From CAZBBC01 sp964489835 (GTDB lineage Bacteria; Calditrichota; Calditrichia; JAJRVZ01): a stretch of 18,631 nt of DNA. Below, one piece after another: positions 1-9,924 of this stretch; the first letter of the stretch is position 1, and every line of letters starts with the position of its first letter. Where the stretch lies: contig CAZBBC010000092.1 of the NCBI GenBank assembly GCA_964489835.1, forward strand, positions 1-18,631, given 5' to 3'. Under the pieces are notes generated by a model. The model saw only the letters and a list, made by a program, of their open reading frames with translations, had not been told where the DNA came from and ran no database searches. A program made the position numbers and the translations under genes.

Positions 1-63
1 AGAGAGGGATTTAGGGTGAGTTCTTTAAATCAAGTCTCTATGTTTATTAAATCTCCAAACCAT

Positions 64-91
64 TTGATATTCAGGTGAGAATTGCTAATGA
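64..91 (+). promoter_or_regulatory. Possible sigma-70-like promoter of the TMGG-repeat gene
   Basis: A TTGATA box at 64-69 is followed after 16 nt by TAATGA (86-91) in an AT-rich leader 67 nt upstream of the first start codon. The match to a -35/-10 pair is only moderate, and the organism's sigma consensus is unknown, so this is a weak call. Nothing else in positions 1-157 could be recognised. Confidence 0.25.
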
Positions 92-157
92 TAATGTTTT
101 AACCGGACACTCATGATATGAAACATATGATAATAAATAAGATAAAGGAGAGAGAAC

Positions 158-1285
158 ATGAAATATTTAAATTTTTTTTCTATCGTATTCTTACTTCCAT
201 GGCTGCTTTTCGCTCAGGATCAGGTAAAGAAGGAATTTAAAACCACACCCGGGAAAAAATTAGAAGTAGAATTAACGACCGGTGGTTCCATCGAGATATC
301 AGGTTGGGATAAAGATATCGTCTCGATCATCGCCCATATCCGCGGTGACAAGGACGATTATGATATTCAATTTGATGAGCGCTCCTCAGGTATTCAGGTA
401 GAAGTTTCCCATGAGGGTCATCGCGGGGATCGACAGGGCGGTGTGTCGCTTGACATTCACGTCCCGCAGAAATATGATCTGGAATTGGAAACGATGGGTG
501 GTGATATAACCATTAAAGGCGTTGAAGGTGATTTTTCCGGCGAGACCATGGGCGGTGAAATTGAACTTTACAACCTTAAGGGAAAAGTGCATTTGACAAC
601 CATGGGCGGGGAAATTCGGGTAGAAGATTGCGAACTGGATGGACTGGTTAAAACCATGGGTGGTGAAATTAGTCTGCGCGATGTGATTGGCGATCTGGAT
701 GCTTCCACTATGGGAGGTGAGGTATCCTACCGTAATGTAAAAAAACGCGACAAGCGGGGGAATGCCAAAGAGGTTAAAATTTCTACCATGGGGGGAGAAA
801 TTGAAGTTGACGATGCTCCCGGTGGTGCCAATGTCAGCACCATGGGTGGCGATATTCGCATCCGTTCCGCAGGAAAATATGTCAAAGCTAAAACAATGGG
901 TGGTGATATAGACATTGAGAAATTAAATGGTGGTGTGAAAGCGACAACGATGGGCGGTGACATTACCGTTCATATGGTCGGTGATCCTGACGAATTTGAT
1001 AGGGACGTTGTTCTATCATCCATGGGAGGAGATATTACTCTCACCGTTCCAAAAGATCTCTCAATGGAATTCGATATTAAGTTGACGCTAACCAAAAGAT
1101 CATCTGACGCTTATGAAATCATCAGCGATTTTCCGATGAAGATCGAAAAATCCGACGACTGGGATTATTCGGAAGGATCCGCACGCCGGTATATCTATGG
1201 AACCGGTAAAGTAAAGGATGGAAAAAACAGGATACGTATTGATACCATCAACGGAGATATTGTAATTAAAAAAGGAAATGAATAA
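158..1285 (+). CDS. Exported DUF4097-type beta-solenoid protein with 18-residue TMGG repeats
   Basis: 375 residues. A Sec signal peptide is visible (hydrophobic residues 5-19, probable cleavage after LLFA). After a head region with one TTGGSIEI unit (about 40-47) come ten [ST]MGG[DE][IV] units whose Thr/Ser falls at residues 112, 130, 148, 166, 184, 210, 228, 246, 264 and 288. The spacing is exactly 18 except for 26- and 24-residue insertions after the fifth and ninth units. A C-terminal TINGDIVI motif caps the protein. Such repeats in DUF4097 (putative adhesin) proteins are expected to stack as beta-strand rungs, giving a periplasmic or surface beta-solenoid. No catalytic residues are evident and the ligand is unknown. 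The start is supported by AAGGAG seven bases upstream. A strong terminator follows, so the transcript probably ends here. Members of this family often sit near sigma/anti-sigma pairs, but the upstream neighbour lies outside the window. Confidence 0.85.
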   Translation: MKYLNFFSIVFLLPWLLFAQDQVKKEFKTTPGKKLEVELTTGGSIEISGWDKDIVSIIAHIRGDKDDYDIQFDERSSGIQVEVSHEGHRGDRQGGVSLDIHVPQKYDLELETMGGDITIKGVEGDFSGETMGGEIELYNLKGKVHLTTMGGEIRVEDCELDGLVKTMGGEISLRDVIGDLDASTMGGEVSYRNVKKRDKRGNAKEVKISTMGGEIEVDDAPGGANVSTMGGDIRIRSAGKYVKAKTMGGDIDIEKLNGGVKATTMGGDITVHMVGDPDEFDRDVVLSSMGGDITLTVPKDLSMEFDIKLTLTKRSSDAYEIISDFPMKIEKSDDWDYSEGSARRYIYGTGKVKDGKNRIRIDTINGDIVIKKGNE

Positions 1286-1313
1286 ACGGAGATTTCCGGG
1301 CAAAACAGAAATC

Positions 1314-1350
1314 AAAACCCACACGGAATTAATCTGCTGTGGGTTTTTTT
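1314..1350. terminator. Strong intrinsic terminator between convergent genes
   Basis: A perfect 10-bp stem, AAAACCCACA (1314-1323) with TGTGGGTTTT (1338-1347), has a 14-nt loop and runs into a T tract on the plus strand. It lies 28 nt after the TMGG-gene stop and overlaps the last bases of the convergent M28 gene (stop codon at 1349-1351). It may therefore act in both directions, although the U tract is better for the plus-strand transcript. Confidence 0.85.
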
Positions 1351-2608
1351 ATTGATCCGAATATTTTTCGGTAGCGTTATTAAGTTTAAACCTCATATCC
1401 CGGTTAGCCGCGGCCAGAGCGATTTCATAACTCAGGCGGGCAATATTTTGGATTTTACGGTAATTTATTTTGTCGGCATCATCTGATATCCGGTGATAAT
1501 CTTCCATTTCATAATCAAAGAAAAATACACACGGTATGTTCTTTCGGGCATAACTGTAATGATCACTGCGATTGTAAAGACGCATAGGGTGTGAGGGATC
1601 GTTTAAACGATAGTCAAAATATATATTTACCCCATTGTCATTAACCCATTCAACCGTTTCATAAAATTCCTGGCTTAGTCTATCCGGTCCAATAACATAA
1701 ATACTATCTTCCGATCCACGACCGATCATATCCATATTAATATGGGCCACAATATCATCAATAATCTCGATATGATCGGTTAAATATTTGGATCCAAGCA
1801 GCCCTTTTTCTTCTCCGGTATGAAANNNNNNNNNNNNNNNNNNNNNNNNNNNNNNNNNNNNNNNNNNNNNNNNNNNNNNNNNNNNNNNNNNNNNNNNNNN
1901 NNNNNNNNNNNNNNNNNNNNNNNNNCCCTTTTCACCATAACTTACAATAGATTCCCAACCATACCTTTTCTCCCATGCGGAAATCCTGACCACGCCCGCA
2001 GCACCATGGTTTGCAGCATTATCAATCTTCTTTAAGAAAGAAGCATACGTGCTTTTCTTCGCACCCTCAAAAAATGTGCTATCTTCATTTTCCGGTTCTC
2101 CGTGATAAATAACGACGATTTTTCCCTTTACATCGATGTCCCGATAATCATCATAGTTATACTCATTGGCAGTAATACCATATCCGGCAAAAACCAGGGC
2201 GGTTGTCGTATCAAACGTCTGATAATAACGGGGTGAACCGGCAAAATGGATTCCATATTTAATGGGACACAGGTTTTCCCCTTTTTCATTAACAAGCATA
2301 AATGAAGATTCATCGGAAAAACGAATAACTTTTAATTCAATATTCTGAAAGAACTGACCCCCGTCAAAAAAAGGTTGAACACCATATTTTTTCAGTTCAG
2401 ACGCGAGAAATTTTGATGCAACTTTCTCACTTTGAGTGCCCGTTTCTCTCCCCTCTAACTCATCCGAAGCCAGAAATTCCATATTTGCTCTGAGGAAATT
2501 GATATCGATCAGGTCATTTTGACCTGATCCATGCGGGAAGGAATTTTTTGAATGATGACAGCTGATAAGAACTGTAAAAATAAATATTAAGATAAAAAAC
2601 TTTCTCAT
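1349..2608 (-). CDS. M28-family zinc aminopeptidase-like lipoprotein (middle lost in assembly gap)
   Basis: A predicted secreted metallopeptidase of the M28 type, with a PA-like insert ahead of the zinc domain. I chose the internal Met at 2608 because it opens a lipoprotein signal (MRKFFILIF..., lipobox LISC, Cys17); the upstream in-frame extension to 2710 has no such logic. The N-terminal half includes a 'FLASDELEGRETGTQSEKVASKFL' type region and a PA-like segment ending near 1926. After the gap come the M28 hallmarks: HTGEEKGLLGS (catalytic and zinc-ligand Glu pair), NMDMIGRG (zinc Asp) and DYHRISDDADKI (zinc His). The expected first His ligand and bridging Asp (HYDH...GADDNASG-type segment) are absent because they fall in the 100-N gap. 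The reading frame across the Ns is open, but 100 Ns is a placeholder length, so true length and continuity are unproven. A weak GGGGAA lies upstream of the start. Confidence 0.8.
   Translation of the reverse strand: MRKFFILIFIFTVLISCHHSKNSFPHGSGQNDLIDINFLRANMEFLASDELEGRETGTQSEKVASKFLASELKKYGVQPFFDGGQFFQNIELKVIRFSDESSFMLVNEKGENLCPIKYGIHFAGSPRYYQTFDTTTALVFAGYGITANEYNYDDYRDIDVKGKIVVIYHGEPENEDSTFFEGAKKSTYASFLKKIDNAANHGAAGVVRISAWEKRYGWESIVSYGEKXXXXXXXXXXXXXXXXXXXXXXXXXXXXXXXXXXFHTGEEKGLLGSKYLTDHIEIIDDIVAHINMDMIGRGSEDSIYVIGPDRLSQEFYETVEWVNDNGVNIYFDYRLNDPSHPMRLYNRSDHYSYARKNIPCVFFFDYEMEDYHRISDDADKINYRKIQNIARLSYEIALAAANRDMRFKLNNATEKYSDQ
1826..1925. other. Assembly gap 1 (100 N) inside the M28 peptidase
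   Basis: Exactly 100 Ns, a common default for gaps of unknown size. The flanks show no shared overlap, unlike gap 2, so real sequence is missing. From M28 family architecture the missing part should hold the end of the PA-like insert and the first two zinc ligands, probably several hundred bases. Confidence 0.95.
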
Positions 2609-2721
2609 TAGATTATAAATTCCCCATGTTTTTTGTAAACACATCTGCTTGTGCATTTTCTGATAGAATAACCTCATGATAAAAATTAACGGATTAGAGC
2701 TTCTACTCAAAATAAATTTAA

Positions 2722-2836
2722 CAATTTATCAGAATTGTATGATCTGTCTCCCCCTTGGTAAAGGGGGACTAAGGGGGATATTAACTTCCTTATGTTATTT
2801 ATTTACATCCCCCTAACCCCCTTTTCTAAGGGGGAA
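2722..2836. repeat. 115-bp nested-hairpin extragenic element, copy 1
   Basis: Nearly identical to 6021-6135: 7 differences by eye over 115 aligned positions, no indels. It opens with CAATT-N6-AATTG, then two long arms, 2749-2779 and 2807-2836, that are imperfect reverse complements. Each arm is itself a hairpin of CCCCCTT and AAGGGGG. A 27-nt AT-rich spacer separates the arms. It sits between the divergent starts of the M28 peptidase (2608) and the DUF255 gene (2919), so any promoters there must work around it. It looks like a non-autonomous MITE-like or REP-like element; no target-site duplication is apparent. The rest of 2609-2918 holds nothing else I recognise. Confidence 0.85.
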
Positions 2837-2918
2837 TTATATTATTAGCTGTCATCCCGGGAATATTAAACCAGTAAAACGGTTTTAAAAACAAAGGAAT
2901 GATTAAGATATTACCCAT

Positions 2919-5054
<2,136 letters not shown>

Positions 5055-5064
5055 ATTAATAGTC

Positions 5065-5901
5065 TTATTTATTCAATGTATTGATTATTATTTTATCCAG
5101 CCAACGATCCGGTAATAAGCGCAGCAAAATCCCGTTTTTGAATTTATTCTTCACCAGGAGGTAGCGTGTTTTAGGCCGGGTTGTCGTTAGTGCTTTAACT
5201 ATCGTTTTTGCGACTACTGAATCGGGCATCCGTTCTTTTTTATGTTTCAACAACGTCGTTTTTAATCGTTCCATGATCGGGTAATAGTCGGTTTTAGCAT
5301 AGATAGAATTATCCGGTAACTTCTCCCATATGGGCGTATCAACACTTCCCGGCGCAATCAGAATGACATCGATATTATAAAGGAACAGTTCCCGGCGCAG
5401 GGAATCAGAGATGGCTTCCAGTGCATATTTAGAAGCAGCATAGGGTCCGATAAACGGATAGGCGAATCGGCCGCTGACCGAGCTGATATTGATAATGCGC
5501 CCTGGTTTTCCGGACCGCTGACGGTTAGCGCCCAATAAGGGCAGAAAAGCTTGGGTAACCTTAAGCACACCAATGCAGTTAACTTCCATCTGGTAACGCA
5601 TCCGATCGATCGGGAGATGCATCAACGGGCCGGAGACCGATATGCCGGCATTATTGACAAGACCGCACAGATTTTCCTTACCGATATGATCCGCCACTTC
5701 TGCAGCGGCTTCATCAATCCGCTTATGATCGGTGACATCAAAAATGAGGGGAGTAAAGGAATCACCAAAGTCTTTTTTAAGTCGCTCGGCATCCCAGGTG
5801 TTCCGGACACTCCCGAAAATATAATACCCCTTTGCCAGCAGTTCCTTTACCGCTGCATAACCAATACCGGTCGAGACACCGGTTATCACCACATAATCCA
5901 T
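5065..5901 (-). CDS. Short-chain dehydrogenase/reductase (classical SDR)
   Basis: 278 residues, typical for classical SDRs. Visible motifs: the cofactor-binding TGVSTGIG at residues 7-14, a DVTD segment near residues 55-58 that contacts the adenine in this family, NNAG at 83-86, catalytic Ser (SSVSG, about 141), and YxxxK as Tyr154/Lys158. An Arg in the SVRN segment after beta-2 fits an NADP(H) preference, but this is only suggestive. Substrate cannot be told; the C-terminal half resembles SDRs annotated as generic oxidoreductases. The start is supported by AAGGAT about six bases upstream. The gene lies downstream of the aldo/keto reductase on the same strand, but the 334-bp spacer contains a repeat element, so an operon is doubtful. 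Confidence 0.9.
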   Translation of the reverse strand: MDYVVITGVSTGIGYAAVKELLAKGYYIFGSVRNTWDAERLKKDFGDSFTPLIFDVTDHKRIDEAAAEVADHIGKENLCGLVNNAGISVSGPLMHLPIDRMRYQMEVNCIGVLKVTQAFLPLLGANRQRSGKPGRIINISSVSGRFAYPFIGPYAASKYALEAISDSLRRELFLYNIDVILIAPGSVDTPIWEKLPDNSIYAKTDYYPIMERLKTTLLKHKKERMPDSVVAKTIVKALTTTRPKTRYLLVKNKFKNGILLRLLPDRWLDKIIINTLNK

Positions 5902-5979
5902 TGATGATCCTTTACCTCTTGCAGATAGTAATAAAATATTGTCAAAATAAATTATTATTTCTAAAAAGTACGAAGTAAT

Positions 5980-5995
5980 CCCCCCTTAGAAGGGG
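5980..5995. repeat. Short CCCCTT/AAGGGG hairpin
   Basis: CCCCTT (5982-5987) and AAGGGG (5990-5995) pair perfectly around AG. It uses the same words as the 115-bp element that begins 25 bp further on, so it may be a degenerate fragment of the same family. Confidence 0.5.
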
Positions 5996-6020
5996 CTATT
6001 GCAGATTTGATTTATTGGTG

Positions 6021-6135
6021 CAATTTATCAGAATTGCATGATCTGTCTCCCCCTTGATAAAGGGGGACTAAGGGGGATATATACTCTTTTATGTTATTTA
6101 TTTACATCCCCCTAACCCCCTTTTCTAAGGGGGAA
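6021..6135. repeat. 115-bp nested-hairpin extragenic element, copy 2
   Basis: Same orientation, same length and about 94% identical by eye to 2722-2836. Differences cluster in the AT-rich spacer, while the hairpin arms are almost unchanged. It lies upstream of the SDR start and downstream of the aldo/keto reductase stop, so a transcript running from one gene to the other would fold here. The remainder of 5902-6235 shows only the short hairpin at 5980-5995. Confidence 0.85.
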
Positions 6136-6235
6136 CTTTATTGTTGCTCCCTTGGAGTAATGCAAAGGAAAACCAATTTCATTTTATCATACGACTTTTT
6201 ACACTATCTTCCCGCAAACGTCCGCATTTAGATTT

Positions 6236-7219
6236 TTAAGAATGTAAGGTTTCTGAAATAAAAGAAACATCTTCATCGCTCAGTGTTATTCCCATCGATT
6301 TAAAATTACTCTCCACCTGGCCGGCATTTTTAAATCCGGGGATAGCCACAGCATTTTTAGATTTGCTTAAGGCATACTGATTGGCAACCCCGGCCAGAGA
6401 TTGTATATCAGATCCAAATTTTTGCTTAATTTTGGTTAATGCCGGTTCCAGATTTTTTATAAAATCAGCATTAAAAATGGCCCGGTCCACCCGAATATCC
6501 CCTTCCCCGAATTTTGGTGGATTCTGTGGATTGTATTTCCCCAGTAACAAACCCATAGAATAGGTCCCAAACATGACCACCCCCAGATTATTCTCATCCG
6601 CCCACTGAAAGATATCCTCTCCCGGAGCATCGAAGGGACTTTGAATGGCGTTAAAGGGTAATTGCAGAACCTCCGGTTGGCTGACCGGGCACACCCGAAG
6701 GAAATCTTCATAACTATAGGCGGACTGACCAATCACCCGGATTTTGCCTTCCTCTTTCATTCGGTGCACCATTGCAGCCGCCGGTTCCAGATAGAGATCA
6801 TTTTCACCAAAAAAGGGATTATGGAGATAATAAATATCCACATAATCGGTTTTCAGATTAATCAGGCTCTGTTCCAGCTGATGCCGGACATGGACCGGTT
6901 CATAGGGATGACCGGCTGAACCCTGGAACCAACCGACCTTCGTGGCCAGAATAATGTCCTCGCGTTTCACGCCCTCGCTGAATACTTTTCCAATTAGTCG
7001 TTCAGAATGCCCTTTGCCATAGGCATCGGCCGTATCCCAGTGATTGATGCCCAATTCATAACCTTTGTACAATCCTTTGATCGATTCATTATCATCATTA
7101 CCCGCCCAACCGGTGGGAGAACCATCATCACTCCAGGAGGGACCGCCAATCGCCCAACATCCCAAACCAATTTCCGAAACTTTCAAACCACTTTTACCTA
7201 ACATCCGATAACGTATCAT
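6236..7219 (-). CDS. Aldo/keto reductase
   Basis: 327 residues from the chosen start. The Met at 7219 is preferred over the in-frame Met at 7246 because AAGGAGA lies six bases upstream and the protein then opens with the usual MIRYRMLGKSGLKVSEIGLG. The catalytic tetrad is visible: Asp62 and Tyr67 (WDTADAYG), Lys94 (LATKVGW) and His123 (YYLHNP). Further family motifs are SERLIGKVF, RHQLEQSLINLKTDYVDIYYLH, IRVIGQSAYS and VAIPGFKNAGQVESN. It should reduce a carbonyl compound with NADPH in the cytoplasm; it belongs to the broad group of bacterial AKRs related to YajO/YhdN-type enzymes, and the substrate is unknown. No terminator is obvious downstream. Confidence 0.92.
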   Translation of the reverse strand: MIRYRMLGKSGLKVSEIGLGCWAIGGPSWSDDGSPTGWAGNDDNESIKGLYKGYELGINHWDTADAYGKGHSERLIGKVFSEGVKREDIILATKVGWFQGSAGHPYEPVHVRHQLEQSLINLKTDYVDIYYLHNPFFGENDLYLEPAAAMVHRMKEEGKIRVIGQSAYSYEDFLRVCPVSQPEVLQLPFNAIQSPFDAPGEDIFQWADENNLGVVMFGTYSMGLLLGKYNPQNPPKFGEGDIRVDRAIFNADFIKNLEPALTKIKQKFGSDIQSLAGVANQYALSKSKNAVAIPGFKNAGQVESNFKSMGITLSDEDVSFISETLHS

Positions 7220-7383
7220 TATATTTCTCCTTATGGTATCATTCACTCTCTATTGTTATTTCGAATGAAACGCCGTGTAGTGAGAAATCTTAATAATTTT
7301 TGTTTGTCAATATACAATAAGATTTCTCTCCCGATGAATCAGGGATTTTTTACGGTTAATTAATTATCCTGATCTATTCATAG

Positions 7384-7530
7384 CGCAGCTTATTGCTGCA
7401 ATCTAAAAAAGAAGTCCACGGATTTCACGGATTAACACGGATTTTATTTAAAAATTATTTTTATTTTAGTTTTAATCCGTGTCCGGCTGCGCCGGATAAT
7501 CCGTGGATAAAAGTTTTTAAAATTTTTGCT
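7384..7530 (-). repeat. Dispersed 'CACGGATT' repeat, copy A (inverted relative to 14067-14285)
   Basis: Reverse complement of this stretch matches 14067 onward almost base for base; the first ~66 bases are identical by eye. It contains tandem variants of CACGGATT at one end and AATCCGTG near the other. A perfect 6-bp-stem palindrome, TCCGGC-TGC-GCCGGA (7482-7496), sits inside one AATCCGTG unit. The outer end reads CGCAG...GCTGCAATC, a short stem also found at 11402-11426. Confidence 0.8.
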
Positions 7531-7599
7531 AATCGCCCCGGCGATCCATGCCTGACGCAGGCGCGGCGCTGAGATTATTTAAAGAGTCAGTTTCCATTG

Positions 7600-7619
7600 C
7601 CCCGAGTTTCAACTCGGGG
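7600..7619. repeat. CCCCGAGTT/AACTCGGGG hairpin
   Basis: A 20-bp inverted repeat, CCCCGAGTT (7600-7608) and AACTCGGGG (7611-7619), separated by TC. There is no U tract on either side, so it is more likely an extragenic palindrome than a terminator. Confidence 0.6.
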
Positions 7620-7776
7620 TATAAAAGTAAATAGGCTTAAAATCGCCTTTTTAATAAAGTAACAAAAATTCGTTTATAATAAAACAGGTCTGGTGCAATA
7701 AGCATTTAAAATATGAAGATAAAAAATGCTGTTCATGAAATAAAATATGGTTAAATAGGAGAATATTTATTGTTAC

Positions 7777-7946
7777 GGAGACCGGAGTCAGGAAACCGAA
7801 AAAAATAAATTGAATTGATATTTGATACTAGAAATTTGGAATTAGGAACTAGCTAAATCTTCCATTAAATAGCAAATTACCAATTCCAAGTTCCCAATTC
7901 CCAGTTCCAATCTTTTATTTTATCCGGTCTCCTGCCTCCGGTTTCC
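7777..7946. repeat. Large imperfect inverted repeat with GGAATT/GGAACT words
   Basis: Outer arms 7777-7809 and 7914-7946 are reverse complements over 33 bp with about six mismatches (GGAGACCGGAGTCAGGA against the complement of TCCTGCCTCCGGTTTCC). Between them are GGAATTAGGAACT-like words on one side and their complements (AATTCC, AGTTCCC) on the other, so the whole ~170 bp can fold back. The same words recur at 9804-9842 and 17147-17245. Confidence 0.7.
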
Positions 7947-8129
7947 GTTCTCCTTATTTGATTTGTATCATCTTCCTCACATCTACAAATATTTTTAGTT
8001 AGATTTTGATCACTAGAACTGTGAATCTAATATTTCATTTGTTTATATACTTATTACATTATAATTTTAAAACTTATAAAATTTTTACTGAATACGTCCT
8101 TAACTCCGTAAAAATTGTATTGATTGCTT

Positions 8130-8176
8130 TCCCGACGTGTCGGGACTCGTAATGACGGCAACATTATCGTCATTGC
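8130..8176. repeat. TCCCGAC palindrome with CGTCATTGCGA word
   Basis: TCCCGAC-GT-GTCGGGA (8130-8145) is a perfect palindrome. It is followed by TAATGACGG and ATCGTCATTGCGA. The latter recurs reversed near 14371-14385 (CGCAATGACGATAATGAC). This resembles the 'ATTGCGAG...GCAATGACG' extragenic repeats widespread in bacterial genomes. Confidence 0.5.
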
Positions 8177-8255
8177 GATCCGCCAGTACAGGGTGTTGCA
8201 GATTAGGTCATTTTTATAAAAAAATGTATTTCTCAATTTAATGAGGCAAAATCTA

Positions 8256-8323
8256 TTCCCCCTTAGTCCCCCTTTTCCAAGGTCGAAGATCCGCCCACTG
8301 GCGGGGGGAGATAGACCTTGCAT
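8256..8323 (-). repeat. Interrupted half copy of the 115-bp element
   Basis: On the opposite strand to copies 1 and 2, the stretch from TCCCCCTTAGTCCCCCTTT to GGGGGAGATAGA and TTGCAT follows their left half. About 20 bp around 8282-8301, containing the palindrome CCGCC-CACT-GGCGG (8291-8304), interrupt the AAGG/GGGG hairpin. The distal half is missing. Confidence 0.6.
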
Positions 8324-8441
8324 ATATATAAAACTGTACGAATAAATTTATACTGCAACAGCCTGAGCTGGCAAAGACGCAATTGCATACCTGAAAAAAT
8401 GAGTCTAAGAATATATGATCAAATGAGCAGAGGAGATACAC

Positions 8442-9803
8442 ATGGGTGCATTTATCAATGCATTGATGGCGGAAGTGATGGCAAAAAATCCCGCCCAACC
8501 CGAATTTCATCAAGCGGTGGCAGAGGTGGCGGAATCTCTGGAACTGGTGATTGAAAAACATCCGGAATACCGGGTCGCAAAGATTTTGGAACGGATTATT
8601 GAACCGGAACGGGTGATTATATTCCGGGTACCCTGGATCGATGATCAGGGGGATGTTCAGGTAAACCGTGGATTCCGTATTGAAATGAACAGTGCTATTG
8701 GACCTTACAAAGGCGGTTTACGTTTTCACCCTTCGGTAAATCTTGGAATATTAAAATTTCTCGCCTTTGAACAGGTATTTAAAAACAGTCTGACCACCTT
8801 GCCAATGGGCGGTGCTAAAGGCGGATCTGATTTTGATCCCAAAGGTAAAAGTGATAATGAAGTGATGCGTTTTTGTCAAAGCTTTATGAGTGAATTATTC
8901 CGCCACATTGGTCCTAATAGTGATGTACCGGCCGGCGATATCGGCGTAGGCGGGCGGGAGATCGGTTACCTCTTTGGACAGTACAAAAGATTACGCAATG
9001 AATTCACCGGTGTTTTGACAGGCAAAGGATTAAATTGGGGTGGATCCTTGATTCGTCCGGAAGCCACCGGTTATGGTGCCGTTTATTTTGCCGCTGAAAT
9101 GCTTGCCACAAAAAATGAATCCCTGGACGGCCGGATCTGCCTGGTTTCCGGCAGTGGAAATGTGGCCCAGTATACGGTGGAAAAGATTATTGATTTGGGT
9201 GGCAAACCAGTCACTTTGTCCGATTCAAGTGGCTATATATATGATGAAGAAGGTATCAGCAGAGAAAAATTGAAATTCGTATTAGAATTAAAAAATATAC
9301 GTCGCGCCAGGATCAAAGAATATGCAGAGAAATATTCCAGTGCGGTATATACCGAAATTGATCCAAACCTGGATTATAATCCCATATGGGATCATAAAGC
9401 CCATTGTGCTTTTCCGGGCGCTACCCAAAACGAGATCAATGAAAAAGATGCCCAAAACCTTATCAATCAGGGTGTTTATCTGGTTAGTGAGGGAGCGAAT
9501 ATGCCGACGACGATCGAGGGTGTGAAGATCTTTTTGGATAAAGGTATCTTATATGGTCCCGGAAAAGCGGCAAATGCCGGCGGTGTCGCTGTTTCCGGTC
9601 TGGAAATGGTACAGAATAGCATGCGTCTGCCCTGGACCTGGGAGGAAGTGGACAACCGCCTGAGTCAGATTATGAAAAGTATTCACAAAACTTGTAGTGA
9701 CACAGCCGCAAAATTCGGAACGCCGGGGAATTATGTCAATGGGGCTAATATCGGTGGTTTTCTCAAGGTCGCCGATGCGATGATGGATCAAGGGGTGGTG
9801 TAA
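8442..9803 (+). CDS. gdhA: NADP-type glutamate dehydrogenase
   Basis: 453 residues, the size of hexameric bacterial GdhA (about 450). It should catalyse reductive amination of 2-oxoglutarate with ammonia to glutamate. Visible motifs: GPYKGGLRFHP with Lys90, PMGGAKGGSDFDPKGKS with the catalytic-type Lys126, DVPAGDIGVGGREIG with Asp166, the Rossmann GSGNVA at 237-242, and SDSSG after the next strand in place of the acidic residue of NAD enzymes, which fits NADP use. The C-terminal part has SEGANMPTT, GPGKAANAGGVAVSGLEM and NGANIGGF, all family-typical. The start follows GAGGAGAT seven to nine bases upstream. It is monocistronic by position: 1.2 kb of repeats upstream and a convergent gene downstream. 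No truncation or missing key residue is visible. Confidence 0.97.
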   Translation: MGAFINALMAEVMAKNPAQPEFHQAVAEVAESLELVIEKHPEYRVAKILERIIEPERVIIFRVPWIDDQGDVQVNRGFRIEMNSAIGPYKGGLRFHPSVNLGILKFLAFEQVFKNSLTTLPMGGAKGGSDFDPKGKSDNEVMRFCQSFMSELFRHIGPNSDVPAGDIGVGGREIGYLFGQYKRLRNEFTGVLTGKGLNWGGSLIRPEATGYGAVYFAAEMLATKNESLDGRICLVSGSGNVAQYTVEKIIDLGGKPVTLSDSSGYIYDEEGISREKLKFVLELKNIRRARIKEYAEKYSSAVYTEIDPNLDYNPIWDHKAHCAFPGATQNEINEKDAQNLINQGVYLVSEGANMPTTIEGVKIFLDKGILYGPGKAANAGGVAVSGLEMVQNSMRLPWTWEEVDNRLSQIMKSIHKTCSDTAAKFGTPGNYVNGANIGGFLKVADAMMDQGVV

Positions 9804-9920
9804 TTTGGGAACCGGGAATTAGGAACTTGGAACTGGAAATTCAGAGTGAATTATAGGCCCGTTTCTATTAATACCTTATCTCCTTATACCCTTATACCCA
9901 TATACCTTATACCTATAAAG
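9804..9920. repeat. Word repeats between convergent gdhA and yjbQ
   Basis: First a run of GGAAC/GGAATT words (GGGAACCGGGAATTAGGAAC and following) at 9806-9842, then about 50 bp of TATACC/CTTATA variants at 9868-9917. Both word sets recur downstream of the ygeY gene (17124-17245), the second in reverse complement. No clear intrinsic terminator was found for either gene. Confidence 0.6.
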
Positions 9921-9924
9921 TGGC

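Larger units (their letters stand above)
7220..8441. other. Gene-free repeat block upstream of gdhA
   Basis: No open reading frame here has recognisable protein character. The block contains an inverted dispersed repeat copy (7384-7530), a GAGTT hairpin (7600-7619), a ~170-bp inverted repeat (7777-7946), a TCGGGA palindrome with a CGTCATTGCGA word (8130-8176), and an interrupted half copy of the 115-bp element (8256-8323). The GdhA promoter should lie in the last ~110 bp, but no convincing -35/-10 pair could be fixed. Confidence 0.75.

Noticed and set aside
1..78. Frame open from the window edge to a TGA, perhaps the tail of an upstream gene
   Set aside because: Only 25 codons with no recognisable motif; cannot be told from chance.
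727..963. Minus-strand ORF with repeated ISPPM motif
   Set aside because: It is the antisense shadow of the TMGG repeats.
2722..2836. Intrinsic terminator for the M28 or DUF255 gene
   Set aside because: It lies between divergent starts and the hairpins have no T tract; a dispersed element explains it better.
8054..8561. Minus-strand open frames upstream of and into gdhA
   Set aside because: They cross the interrupted repeat and the antisense of gdhA; no family motif or ribosome site.
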